Of a stretch of DNA of 64,000 nucleotides, positions 24,971 to 33,135 are shown one piece after another. Every line of letters starts with the position of its first letter. Position 1 is the stretch's first letter. The position numbers and the translations under genes are program-made. A model generated the notes under the pieces. The model was not told the origin of the DNA and ran no database searches. It saw only the letters and a program-made list of their open reading frames with translations. Origin of the DNA: Roseateles amylovorans (GTDB taxonomy: Bacteria; Pseudomonadota; Gammaproteobacteria; Burkholderiales; Burkholderiaceae_C). The stretch spans positions 1,674,001-1,738,000 of the forward strand of contig NZ_CP104562.2 in the NCBI RefSeq assembly GCF_025398155.2. Direction: 5' to 3'.

Positions 24971-26035
24971 GTGCTCTATCGTGAAAACGGACAGTTCAAG
25001 ACAAGCTATCGCGCCGATCTGGCGATGTTCCCGGTGGCGCAGGACCGATGGGCGATGCTGGTGCTGGCCCTGGTGGCGTTCGTGGTGGTGCCCGGTGTGG
25101 GCAGCGACTATCTCTTTCGCGCGGTGCTGATTCCGTTCCTGGTGCTGTCGCTGGCGGCGCTGGGCCTGAACGTGCTGGTGGGGTATTGCGGGCAGATCTC
25201 GCTGGGGACCGGGGCCTTCATGGCGGTGGGGGCCTATGCGGCCTTCAACCTGCAGGCCCGCATCGAGGGCCTGCCGCTGCCGCTGGTTTTGCTCGGCGGC
25301 GGACTGGCCGCCACCGCTTGCGGTGTGCTGTTCGGCTTGCCCAGCCTGCGCATCCGCGGTCTGTATCTGGCGGTGGCCACGTTGGCGGCCCAGTTCTTCA
25401 TCGATTGGTTCACCAACCGGGTGCGCTGGGTCACCAACGACTCATCGTCCGGCTCGGTCAGTGTCGGGGCGCTGCAGCTGTTCGGCATCAGCCTGGACGC
25501 ACCGGTGCAGCGCTATCTGCTGTGCCTGAGCCTGGTGGTGCTGTTCGCGGTGCTGACCCGCAATCTGGTGCGCGGGGCCATCGGTCGGGAATGGATGGCG
25601 ATGCGCGACATGGATGTGGCCGCCGCCGTGATCGGCATCCGGCCGGTGCATGCCAAGCTCACCGCATTCGCGGTGAGCAGCTTCATCGTGGGCGTGGCGG
25701 GCGCGCTGTGGGGCTTTGTGCATCTCGGCGCCTGGGAGCCGGCGGCCTTCGGCATCGACAAGTCGTTCCAGTTGCTGTTCATGATCATCATCGGCGGACT
25801 GGGCTCGATCGCCGGGGCCTTCTTCGGCGCCGCGTTCATCGTGCTGCTGCCGCTGCTGCTCAACCATGTGCCGCATTGGCTGGGACTGCCCTTGTCGACG
25901 GCGACGGCCTCGCATCTGGAACACATGATCTTCGGTGCGTTGATCGTGTTCTTCCTGATCGTCGAGCCGCACGGCCTGGCGCGGCTGTGGTCGACGGCGC
26001 GTCAGAAGCTGCGGCTATGGCCCTTCCCCCATTGA
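24971..26035 (+). CDS. LIV-type ABC transporter permease (LivM-like)
   Basis: A 354-residue permease with about ten hydrophobic helices and the LivM motifs LGLNVLVGYCGQISLG, the EAA-like loop GREWMAMRDMDVAAAVIGI and GGLGSIAGAFFGAAFI. The GTG start at 24971 has AAAGGAG 6-8 bases upstream. It completes the membrane domain with LivH. A gap of 167 bp follows before the binding protein, holding direct repeats of CATTCGCTCGA and a possible secondary promoter. Confidence 0.93.
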   Translation: MLYRENGQFKTSYRADLAMFPVAQDRWAMLVLALVAFVVVPGVGSDYLFRAVLIPFLVLSLAALGLNVLVGYCGQISLGTGAFMAVGAYAAFNLQARIEGLPLPLVLLGGGLAATACGVLFGLPSLRIRGLYLAVATLAAQFFIDWFTNRVRWVTNDSSSGSVSVGALQLFGISLDAPVQRYLLCLSLVVLFAVLTRNLVRGAIGREWMAMRDMDVAAAVIGIRPVHAKLTAFAVSSFIVGVAGALWGFVHLGAWEPAAFGIDKSFQLLFMIIIGGLGSIAGAFFGAAFIVLLPLLLNHVPHWLGLPLSTATASHLEHMIFGALIVFFLIVEPHGLARLWSTARQKLRLWPFPH

Positions 26036-26202
26036 GGCCCGGCGCTGTGGCCGCTCGTGATGTTCATAGGCTCCAGAGCATCCAAAGCGCCGGACCTTCA
26101 CGCGTTCCCGCTGATTCAGTCGTTCAGTCATTCGCTCGAAGTCATTCGCTCGATCCCCGAGCACCGGGCACCACCGAAGTGCCCTCCACAGGAGACAAGT
26201 CC

Positions 26203-27549
26203 ATGACGCTCAAGACTCTTGCCACCGCTGTGCTCCGGCGCGGTCGGCTGTCGCTGCTGGCCGCGTTGGGCGGACTGGGTGCTGCGGCGATGCCGTCGGC
26301 GGCTCAGGCCCAGGCGGCGACCGAGCAGTTCATTCCGCTGCTGGTCTATCGAACCGGCCAGTTCGCCCCGTTGGGCATGCCCTGGGCCGATGGCAAACAG
26401 GACTATCTGAAGCTGGTGAATGCCCGGGACGGCGGGGTCAATGGCGTCAAGCTCGCCTTTGAAGAATGCGAAACCGCCTACGACGCCGCGAAGGGTGTGG
26501 AGTGCTATGAACGTCTGAAGGGCAAGGGCGGTGGCGCATCTGGGTTTGACACCCAATCGACCGGCATCACCTTCGCCGTCACCGACAAGGCCTTCGCCGA
26601 CCGGGTGGTGGTGGAGACGCCGGGCTACGGACTGTCCCAGTCGGCCGACGGCACCGTCTTCGAATGGAATTTCCCATTGCTCGGCACCTACTGGACTGCC
26701 GCCGACGTGATGCTGCAGGACATCGCGAAGAAGGAGAAGGGCCGTCTCAAGGGCAGGAAGATCGCACTGGTCTATCACGACAGCCCGTATGGCAAGGAGC
26801 CGATTCCGCTGCTGCAAAAGCGCGCATCGGTGGACGGCTTCGAGCTGCTGCTGTATCCGGTCACCCCGCCGGGCGTGGAGCAGAAGTCGACCTGGTTGCA
26901 GATCCGTCAGCAGCGGCCCGATTACGTGCTGTTCTGGTCGGCCGGCGTGATGACGCCGGCAGGCATCCGTGAGGCGCAGGCCAGCGGCTACCCGCGCGAG
27001 AAGATCTATGCGATCTGGTGGGCCGGCTCCGATCACGATGTCAAGGACATCGGCGCCGGCGCAAAGGGCTACAACGCCATCACCCTGCACAACAGCGCCG
27101 CGAAGGACAAGGTGCATGACGAGCTGCGCAAGTTCGTCTACGACAAGAACCAGGGCACCGGACCGGCCACCGGCGTGGGCACCCTGGCCCATACCCGGGG
27201 CATGATGATCTCGATGCTGCAGGTGGAGGCGATCCGCACCGCACAGGAGAAGTTCGGCAAGGGCAAGGTGATGACACCCGAGCAGGTGCGCTGGGGCTTC
27301 GAGAACCTCAACCTCACAGCGGACCGCCTCAAGGCCTTGGGCTTCGGCGAGGTGATGCGCCCGGTGCAGACCAGCTGCGCCAATCACATGGGGACCGATT
27401 GGGCCCGCATCGTCCAGTGGGACGGCGCGAAGTGGAACATCGTCTCCGACTGGTACCAGGCCGACAAGACGCACATCGATCCGATGGTCAAGGAATACGC
27501 GGCCAAGTACGCCAAGGACAAGAACCTCAAGCCGCGCAGCTGCGGTTGA
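26203..27549 (+). CDS. LIV-type ABC transporter substrate-binding protein
   Basis: A 448-residue periplasmic protein. Residues 1-37 are a signal peptide (LSLLAALGGLGAAAMPSAAQAQA). The mature part is a type I periplasmic-binding fold (EQFIPLLVYRTGQFAPLGMPWADGK split by turns, KGRKIALVYHDSPYGKEP). It is longer than amino acid-binding LivJ, as is usual for the aromatic-acid-linked branch. I chose the ATG at 26203 because ACAGGAGACAAG precedes it; the frame remains open upstream through livM but without signals. It should capture the substrate for LivHMGF. Confidence 0.92.
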   Translation: MTLKTLATAVLRRGRLSLLAALGGLGAAAMPSAAQAQAATEQFIPLLVYRTGQFAPLGMPWADGKQDYLKLVNARDGGVNGVKLAFEECETAYDAAKGVECYERLKGKGGGASGFDTQSTGITFAVTDKAFADRVVVETPGYGLSQSADGTVFEWNFPLLGTYWTAADVMLQDIAKKEKGRLKGRKIALVYHDSPYGKEPIPLLQKRASVDGFELLLYPVTPPGVEQKSTWLQIRQQRPDYVLFWSAGVMTPAGIREAQASGYPREKIYAIWWAGSDHDVKDIGAGAKGYNAITLHNSAAKDKVHDELRKFVYDKNQGTGPATGVGTLAHTRGMMISMLQVEAIRTAQEKFGKGKVMTPEQVRWGFENLNLTADRLKALGFGEVMRPVQTSCANHMGTDWARIVQWDGAKWNIVSDWYQADKTHIDPMVKEYAAKYAKDKNLKPRSCG

Positions 27550-27563
27550 ACGGGAGGCTGCTG

Positions 27564-28526
27564 ATGCAGGATGCTGATCGCTCGCCGTCGCGGGCCGCGC
27601 AGCCCGCGGCTTCATTGCCGACTGGGGCGCCTTCCCTACCGTCCGCGCCTTCAACGACCTCAAGTCCATTTCCGTCTCCTGGCGCGGGTGCGGGCGAGGA
27701 ATCGGCGGCGGCAACGGCGACGCGTCCCGCCTTGCTGGACGTGAATGGCATCGAGGTCATCTATCACCATGTGATCCTGGTGCTCAAAGGCGTGTCGCTG
27801 CAGGTGCCCGACGGCGCGGTGGTGGCCTTGCTGGGCGGCAACGGCGCGGGAAAAACCACCACCCTGCGGGCGGTGTCGAATCTGCTGGCCGGTGAACGGG
27901 GCGAGGTGACCAAGGGCCACATTGCCCTGCGCGGCGAGCGGATCGAGCGGCTCACCCCGGCGGACCTGGTGCGCCGGGGCGTGGTGCAGGTGATGGAGGG
28001 CCGCCATTGCTTCGCCCATCTGTCGATCGAGGAGAACCTGCTCACCGGCGCCTACACCCGCACCGACGGCAAGGCGGCGATCGCCCAGACGCTGGAGAAG
28101 GTCTATGCGTACTTTCCGCGTTTGAAGACGCGACGGCGTTCGCAGGCGGCCTATACGTCGGGGGGAGAGCAGCAGATGTGCGCGATCGGGCGGGCGCTGA
28201 TGGCCAATCCGACGATGGTGCTGCTGGACGAGCCGTCGATGGGTCTGGCGCCGCAGATTGTGGAGGAGGTGTTCGAGATCGTGCGGGACCTCAACCAGAA
28301 GGAGCGCACCACGTTTCTGGTGGCCGAGCAGAACACTCGGATGGCCTTGCGCTATGCCGACTATGGGTACATCCTGGAGAACGGTCGGGTGGTGATGGAT
28401 GGGGCGGCGCAATCGCTGCGGGAGAACGAGGATGTGCGGGAGTTCTACCTCGGCATGGGCGGCAGCGACCGCAAGAGCTTCCGGGACGTCAAAAGCTACC
28501 GGCGCCGCAAGCGTTGGGTTGGCTAG
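27564..28526 (+). CDS. LIV-type ABC transporter ATP-binding protein (LivF-like)
   Basis: A 320-residue ABC ATPase: Walker A LLGGNGAGKTTTL, the family segment VVQVMEGRHCFAHLSIEENL, signature YTSGGEQQMCAIGRALM, Walker B MVLLDEPSMGLAPQ and AEQNT switch. It is the LivF partner of the LivG protein. The first 53 residues are a Ser/Pro/Ala-rich extension, so both ATPases of this transporter carry N-terminal tails not seen in typical homologues. ATG at 27564 has GGGAGG 6 bases upstream. A Lys/Arg-rich C-terminus follows the ABC domain. Confidence 0.92.
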   Translation: MQDADRSPSRAAQPAASLPTGAPSLPSAPSTTSSPFPSPGAGAGEESAAATATRPALLDVNGIEVIYHHVILVLKGVSLQVPDGAVVALLGGNGAGKTTTLRAVSNLLAGERGEVTKGHIALRGERIERLTPADLVRRGVVQVMEGRHCFAHLSIEENLLTGAYTRTDGKAAIAQTLEKVYAYFPRLKTRRRSQAAYTSGGEQQMCAIGRALMANPTMVLLDEPSMGLAPQIVEEVFEIVRDLNQKERTTFLVAEQNTRMALRYADYGYILENGRVVMDGAAQSLRENEDVREFYLGMGGSDRKSFRDVKSYRRRKRWVG

Positions 28527-29000
28527 TGGGGATGGGCCCACCCCCTACGGCCTGACGGCCGCCCCCTCAAGGGGGCACGCTCAGCGGCCTGGAGATAGAC
28601 CCACCCCCTACGGCCTGACGGCCGCCCCCTCATAGGGGGCACGCTCAGCGGCCTGGCGGAGCCAGTTCCGCGCGCGTCGCTGGATGGCCACGTGGCCCAG
28701 GGGGCCCGTGGTGGGGGGCACCTCTTCATCGGCCTTGCTGCCGCTCGCTCAATGGGGCACGCTCAGCGGCCTGGAGATAGACCTACCCCCTACGGCCTGA
28801 CTGCCGCCCTCTCAAGGGGGCACGCTCAGCGGCTTGGCGGAGCCAGTTCCGCGCGCGTCGCTGGACGGCCACGTGGCCCAGGGGGCCCGTGGTGGGGGGG
28901 ACCTCTTCATCGGCCTTGCGGCCGCTCGCTCAATGGGGCACGCTTAGCGGACGGGCGAAGCGAGTTCCGTCGTCGTCGCTTGGTGTCCCCGGGGCCTGGG
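28527..29000. repeat. Intergenic dispersed-repeat cluster with about 182-bp direct repeat
   Basis: Two nearly identical units of about 182 bp start at 28589 and 28771, preceded by a partial copy. Each holds a CCCCCTACGGCCTGA-type stretch, a GCCCCCTCAAGGGGGC hairpin, the block CAGTTCCGCGCGCGTCGCTG and a second half ending GGCACGCTCAGCGG. It resembles the CCCCTC-AAGGGG palindromic elements I recall between genes in Burkholderiales. It splits the transporter genes from the last two operon members and could act as a terminator or attenuator. Open frames inside are artefacts. The remaining bases to 29052 hold the ribosome-binding site of the next gene. Confidence 0.85.
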
Positions 29001-29052
29001 GGACCATGGTGGTGGACGGACGTTGATGTCAATGACGGAATCAGGAGACGCG

Positions 29053-29352
29053 ATGAGCAGTGAAGCCAATGATTTCTTTGCGTTGCCGCCGTTCAAGGCC
29101 GATGACGCCTTGGTGCAGTTGCGTCGCGCGCTGCGCGATCTGCAAGGCCTGACGGAGCGCAGCGGCGCCTATGGCTTCGATGGACAGGAGGTGTTGAAGC
29201 TCGACACCAGTGACGGTCGCATCATCGCCAAGCTGGCGCGCAAGCCCGCACGCAGCCCCGAGTGGGATACCCGCGAATGCAGCAGCGCCGCAGATGTGCG
29301 CAAGCTCCAGGACGATCTGAAGCGCCGTCTGGCGCAATGGACGGACGACTGA
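29053..29352 (+). CDS. Small cytoplasmic protein in the CoA-ligase operon, function unknown
   Basis: A 99-residue charged protein with two helical parts (DALVQLRRALRDLQGLTE and SAADVRKLQDDLKRRLAQW) around a small beta segment (GQEVLKLDTSDGRIIAKLAR). No known motif. The ATG at 29053 has AGGAGACG upstream; another ATG 30 bases earlier lacks one. Its stop overlaps the start of the PaaK-like ligase by one base (TGATG), so the two are translationally coupled and it may be an accessory factor of that ligase. Confidence 0.7.
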   Translation: MSSEANDFFALPPFKADDALVQLRRALRDLQGLTERSGAYGFDGQEVLKLDTSDGRIIAKLARKPARSPEWDTRECSSAADVRKLQDDLKRRLAQWTDD

Positions 29353-30665
29353 TGCCCGCCGCCACCTCGTCCTCGCCGGGCGCCGACGCCCAGTTCTTCG
29401 CCCATTTCGATGGCCTCGAAGCGCAAGATCCCACCGTGCGCGAATCCCGCCTGATGGCCGCCTTGCCGCAGCAGGTGGCCCATGCCCGCGCCTCCACCGA
29501 CGCCTTCCGCGAGCTCCTCGCCTCGATCGATCCCGCCCGCATCAACAGCCGCGCCGCGCTGGCCACGCTCCCGGTGCTCCGCAAGGCCGACCTGGCCCAT
29601 CGCCAGCACGCTGCACGTGATCAGCAGCCCCCCGATCCCTTCGGCGGTCTGTCTGCCATCGGATGGTCCGGGCTGCGGCGCAGTCTCGGCGCCCGCCGCG
29701 TGTTCCAGTCCCCCGGCCCGATCTACGAGCCGCAAGGCTGGGGCCGCGACGGCTGGCGCATGGCCCGGGCCCTGCACGCCGCCGGCGTGCGCAGCGGAGA
29801 ACTGGTCCACAACAGCTTCAGCTATCACCTCACCCCCGCTGGCGCAATGATGGAATGCGGCGCCGAGGCCCTGGGCTGCACCGTCTTTCCCGGCGGCGTG
29901 GGCAACACCGAACTGCAGTTGCAGGCCATGGTCGATCTGCAACCACAGGCCTATGTCGGCACGCCCAGCTTTCTCAAGATCCTGGTGGATCGGGCGCAGC
30001 AGCAAGGCCTGTCCCTCCCGTTGCGCAAGGCGCTGGTCAGCGGTGAAGCCTTTCCGCCCTCGCTCCGGGATTGGCTGATCGAGCGCGGCGTGGCCGCCTT
30101 CCAGTGCTATGCCACCGCCGACCTCGGACTGATCGCCTACGAAACCCAGGCCCGTGAAGGCTTGGTGCTGGACGAATCGGTGATCGTCGAAATCGTCCGC
30201 CCCGGCACCGGCGATCCGGTTGCCGAAGGCGAGGTCGGCGAGCTGGTGGTGACCACGCTCACTTCCGACTATCCGCTGATCCGTTTCGGCACCGGCGACC
30301 TGTCGGCGCTGCTGCCCGGCCGCTGTCCCAGCGGTCGGACCAACACCCGCATCCGCGGCTGGATGGGTCGGGCCGACCAGAGCGCCAAGGTGCGCGGAAT
30401 GTTCGTCCATGCAAGCCAGGTCGCCGAGGTCTTGAAACGCTTTCCGGAAGTCGTCCGCGGCCGCCTGGTCATCGAAGGCGAGATGGCACAGGACCGCATG
30501 ACGCTGCAGGTGGAGGTCGATGGCGAAGGGCCCGAAGGTTTGCCGCAACGCCTGGCCGAGGCGTTGCGGGACGTGACCAAGCTGCGGGGAGAGGTGGTGC
30601 TGTTGCCTTTGAATGGCCTGCCCAATGACGGCAAGGTGATCGAGGATCTGCGGCGCTACGAGTGA
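29352..30665 (+). CDS. Phenylacetate-CoA ligase-like (PaaK-family) adenylate-forming enzyme
   Basis: A 437-residue PaaK-type ligase. It has LPVLRKADLAHR near the start, VHNSFSYHLTPAGAMMECG, a QCYATADLGLIAYE block at the aryl-binding/adenylation core, GELVVTTLTSDYPLIRFGTGDL with the conserved RxxTGD, and GWMGRADQSAKVRGMFVH near the hinge. The Ser/Thr/Gly-rich phosphate loop is less clear than in PaaK. It likely forms an aryl-CoA thioester from an aromatic acid imported by the LIV-type transporter. ATG at 29352 overlaps the preceding stop. Confidence 0.82.
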   Translation: MPAATSSSPGADAQFFAHFDGLEAQDPTVRESRLMAALPQQVAHARASTDAFRELLASIDPARINSRAALATLPVLRKADLAHRQHAARDQQPPDPFGGLSAIGWSGLRRSLGARRVFQSPGPIYEPQGWGRDGWRMARALHAAGVRSGELVHNSFSYHLTPAGAMMECGAEALGCTVFPGGVGNTELQLQAMVDLQPQAYVGTPSFLKILVDRAQQQGLSLPLRKALVSGEAFPPSLRDWLIERGVAAFQCYATADLGLIAYETQAREGLVLDESVIVEIVRPGTGDPVAEGEVGELVVTTLTSDYPLIRFGTGDLSALLPGRCPSGRTNTRIRGWMGRADQSAKVRGMFVHASQVAEVLKRFPEVVRGRLVIEGEMAQDRMTLQVEVDGEGPEGLPQRLAEALRDVTKLRGEVVLLPLNGLPNDGKVIEDLRRYE

Positions 30666-30980
30666 AACCGGCCATGCGACATTGCGATCCGCGCGGCTAG
30701 GCCACGCCGCCATGGAACGATCGCGGCAATCGAACCCGGTAATCGGAGGCGGCAATCGAACGCGGTCATGAACTGAGCCAGGCTCATGCGTCTATCCCGC
30801 GTTCACAACGATTCCATCGGGGGTCAATGAGAACCGTCGGCTGCTACGAACGCAGTGTCTCGAAAAATGCGCGCCTTGGCGCATGCAGGGGGCGGCCCTT
30901 ACGTAGTTTCCGCTAGTCGCACCAACGGCTCTGGCTCTAGCATCCTCGCCATCAACACCACTCCTGAGGAAGAGACAGCC
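30666..30980. other. 315-bp gap before the Bug protein; short direct repeat
   Basis: No gene is seen. GGCAATCGAAC(C/G)CGGT occurs twice (about 30724-30739 and 30751-30766), consistent with the short-repeat habit of this genome. The promoter of the Bug gene must lie in the right half, which is AT-richer; AGGAAGAGACAGCC forms its ribosome-binding site. I see no clear terminator after the PaaK-like gene. Confidence 0.4.
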
Positions 30981-31946
30981 ATGAAGAAGACCTTGCTCGC
31001 CTGTGTTGCAGCGTTGAGTGTGGGTGCCGCCTGGGCCGAGTATCCCGACAAGCCCGTCACCATCGTGGTGCCGTTCGCCGCAGGCGGCCCGACCGACAAG
31101 GTCGCGCGTGACTTGGCCGAGGCATTGCGTAAGCCGCTGAATGCCACCATCGTGATCGAGAACGTCGGCGGCGCCGGCGGCACGCTGGGTGCCACCAAGG
31201 TGTCCAAGGCTTCTCCGGATGGCTACACCCTGCTGCTCCATCACATCGGGATGTCCACGTCTCCCGCGCTGTATCGCAACCTGCAATACAAGACGCTGGA
31301 TGACTTCGAGTACCTCGGCCTGATCAATGAAGTGCCGATGACGCTGATTGCGCGTCCGTCGCTGCCCGCAAACAACTACGCCGAATTCCTGAAATGGATC
31401 GAGGCCAACAAGGGCAAGATCAACCTGGCCAATGCCGGCCTGGGTTCTGCCTCCCACCTCTGCGGCCTGATCTACCAGAGCACCCTGAAGGTGGACATGA
31501 CCACCGTGCCGTACAAGGGCACCGGGCCGGCCATGACCGACCTGATCGGCGGTCAGGTGGACTTCATGTGCGACCAGACCACCAACACCACCAGCCAGAT
31601 CGACAGTGGCAAGGTCAAGGCCTATGCGGTGACCACCACCAAGCGCCTGGGCGGCGGCCTGGCCAAGTACCCGACCCTGGACGAGTCCGGCATGAAGGGC
31701 TTCAACGTCACGATCTGGCACGGCCTGTATGCACCGAAGAGCACGCCCAAGCCGGTGCTGGACAAGATCAACGCCGCGCTGAAGACCGCCCTCAAAGACG
31801 CCGAGTTCCAGAAGCGCGAGGAGGCCCTGGGCGCGGTGATCGTGACCGACAACCGCGTGAATCCGGCTGAACACAAGAAGTTCGTCGAAGCCGAAATCAA
31901 CAAGTGGGGCCCGGTGATCAAGGCCGCCGGCCAGTACGCGGATTGA
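30981..31946 (+). CDS. Bug/TctC-family tripartite tricarboxylate transporter binding protein
   Basis: A 321-residue periplasmic protein: signal peptide residues 1-19 (LLACVAALSVGAAWA), then YPDKPVTIVVPFAAGGPTDK, the diagnostic Bug opening, and VGGAGGTLGATKVSKASPDGYT. Bug proteins bind carboxylates such as tricarboxylates, nicotinate or aromatic acids, and Burkholderiales encode very many as orphans. No TctA/TctB membrane genes are nearby. ATG at 30981 has GAGGAAGAGA upstream. A strong hairpin follows the gene. Ligand unknown; its closeness to the CoA-ligase island may be coincidental. Confidence 0.93.
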   Translation: MKKTLLACVAALSVGAAWAEYPDKPVTIVVPFAAGGPTDKVARDLAEALRKPLNATIVIENVGGAGGTLGATKVSKASPDGYTLLLHHIGMSTSPALYRNLQYKTLDDFEYLGLINEVPMTLIARPSLPANNYAEFLKWIEANKGKINLANAGLGSASHLCGLIYQSTLKVDMTTVPYKGTGPAMTDLIGGQVDFMCDQTTNTTSQIDSGKVKAYAVTTTKRLGGGLAKYPTLDESGMKGFNVTIWHGLYAPKSTPKPVLDKINAALKTALKDAEFQKREEALGAVIVTDNRVNPAEHKKFVEAEINKWGPVIKAAGQYAD

Positions 31947-31997
31947 TCAGCGCACAGCGCGGATGCGCTGGGGATCGTTCTGATGAGCGCCCCGTAA

Positions 31998-32054
31998 GGT
32001 GCCGCCTTCGGCACCTCCAATGACAAAGACCCGCCTCGGCGGGTCTTTGTCATT
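31998..32054. terminator. Double hairpin after the Bug gene
   Basis: A small hairpin GGTGCCG-CCTT-CGGCACC (31998-32015) is followed by a perfect 16-bp inverted repeat (32019-32034 and 32039-32054) with loop CTCG; its arms begin AATGACAAAGACCC and end GGGTCTTTGTCATT. The A-rich left and T-rich right arms make it work as a terminator in either direction, suiting the convergent VOC gene on the other side. Confidence 0.85.
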
Positions 32055-32110
32055 CCGGGACGGGTGCGCGCGACTGACGCATGGCTTCTCGGGCCCTCCG
32101 AGCTCTGTTG

Positions 32111-32180
32111 GACCCGACTAGATCCGACTAGATCCGACTGGACCCGACTGGATCTGACTGTGCCCGACAGGACCCGACGG
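32111..32180. repeat. 10-bp tandem array, seven units
   Basis: Seven consecutive 10-mers: GACCCGACTA, GATCCGACTA, GATCCGACTG, GACCCGACTG, GATCTGACTG, TGCCCGACAG and GACCCGACGG. It lies in the convergent gap between the Bug terminator and the end of the VOC gene. Confidence 0.9.
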
Positions 32181-32210
32181 TCGGTCGATCCTTGGTGGCT
32201 GCTCTTCCGG

Positions 32211-32594
32211 TCAGGCGGGCGCCTTGCAGGTCACCGACAGCTTGTTGCCATCGAGATCCCGGAAGTACGCGACATACACATTGGGGCCGTAGATCTCGCG
32301 CGGGCCGGGCTGGCCCTCGTCGCGCCCGCCGTGGGCCAGCGCCGCAGCGTGAACCGCGTCCACCTGTGCGCGGGTGGAGGCGGCCAGCCCCAGCATCACG
32401 CCGTTGCCCACGCTGGCATCCAGGCCGTTGTACGGCTGCACGATCCAGAGTTGCACCTCACCACCCGACGGGCCGTAACCCACCATCTCGTCATCGGCAT
32501 AACCCGGAGTCAAACCCAACGGGGCCAGGACGCGGTCATAGAAGGCCTTGGCCTTGACCCGGTCGTTGCTGCCCAGCGTGACGTAGCTGATCAT
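32211..32594 (-). CDS. VOC-family protein (glyoxalase-like)
   Basis: A 127-residue VOC protein with MISYVTLGSNDRVKAKAFYD and the closing strand YVAYFRDLDGNKLSVTCKA, the pattern of the small lactoylglutathione-lyase-like proteins common in proteobacteria. Family members bind a metal and act on small molecules or act as binding proteins. The start at 32594 is preceded on the minus strand by AAGGAACTCCTC, giving a usable ribosome-binding site. It stands alone; dtd lies 103 bp upstream on the same strand. Confidence 0.88.
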   Translation of the reverse strand: MISYVTLGSNDRVKAKAFYDRVLAPLGLTPGYADDEMVGYGPSGGEVQLWIVQPYNGLDASVGNGVMLGLAASTRAQVDAVHAAALAHGGRDEGQPGPREIYGPNVYVAYFRDLDGNKLSVTCKAPA

Positions 32595-32697
32595 GAGGAG
32601 TTCCTTGTGGGTCCCGCGATGCGGGATGGCTGTAATTGAAGGGTTCGAGCGATGGAGAGAGACGGCGATGCCGAGCTTTCGAAGACGTGGAGGCTAT

Positions 32698-33135
32698 TCA
32701 CATCCGGATCGGGATGGTGACCGGTCCGTCGTTGATCAGGCTGACCTGCATGTCGGCGCCGAACTCGCCGGTCTGCACCTCGGGATGGTGCGCCCGCGCG
32801 CACCGCACCGCGTGGTCGTAGAGCCGCTGGCCTTGATCGGCCGGTGCGGCGCCGGTGAAGCTGGGGCGGTTGCCGCTGCGGGTGTCCGCGGCCAGGGTGA
32901 ACTGGGAGACGATCAGCAGACCGCCGTTGATGTCCTGCACGCTGCGGTTCATCTTGCCGGCGTCGTCGCTGAAGATCCGCAGCTTGAGCACCTTCTGGAT
33001 GAGCTTGTCGGCCGTGCCTTCGTCGTCCTGTGGTTCCGCGCACAGCAGCAGGAGCAGACCCGGGCCGATGCGGCCGGTGCAGCGATCGCCGACATCGACC
33101 CGGGCTTCCTTCACGCGTTGGAGCAGGGCGATCAT
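32698..33135 (-). CDS. dtd: D-aminoacyl-tRNA deacylase
   Basis: A 145-residue DTD protein of normal length. The start MIALLQRVKEARVDV, the catalytic SQFTLAADT motif with NRPSFTGAAP, and the cross-subunit Gly-cisPro motif NDGPVTIPI are all present. It removes D-amino acids (and glycine) mischarged onto tRNAs in the cytoplasm. Its ATG overlaps the stop of the cation efflux gene (ATGA), so the two are translationally coupled. Confidence 0.95.
   Translation of the reverse strand: MIALLQRVKEARVDVGDRCTGRIGPGLLLLLCAEPQDDEGTADKLIQKVLKLRIFSDDAGKMNRSVQDINGGLLIVSQFTLAADTRSGNRPSFTGAAPADQGQRLYDHAVRCARAHHPEVQTGEFGADMQVSLINDGPVTIPIRM

Noticed and set aside
28692..29063. Open frame within the dispersed-repeat cluster
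   Set aside because: It contains two copies of the repeat unit and no ribosome-binding site or protein-like composition.
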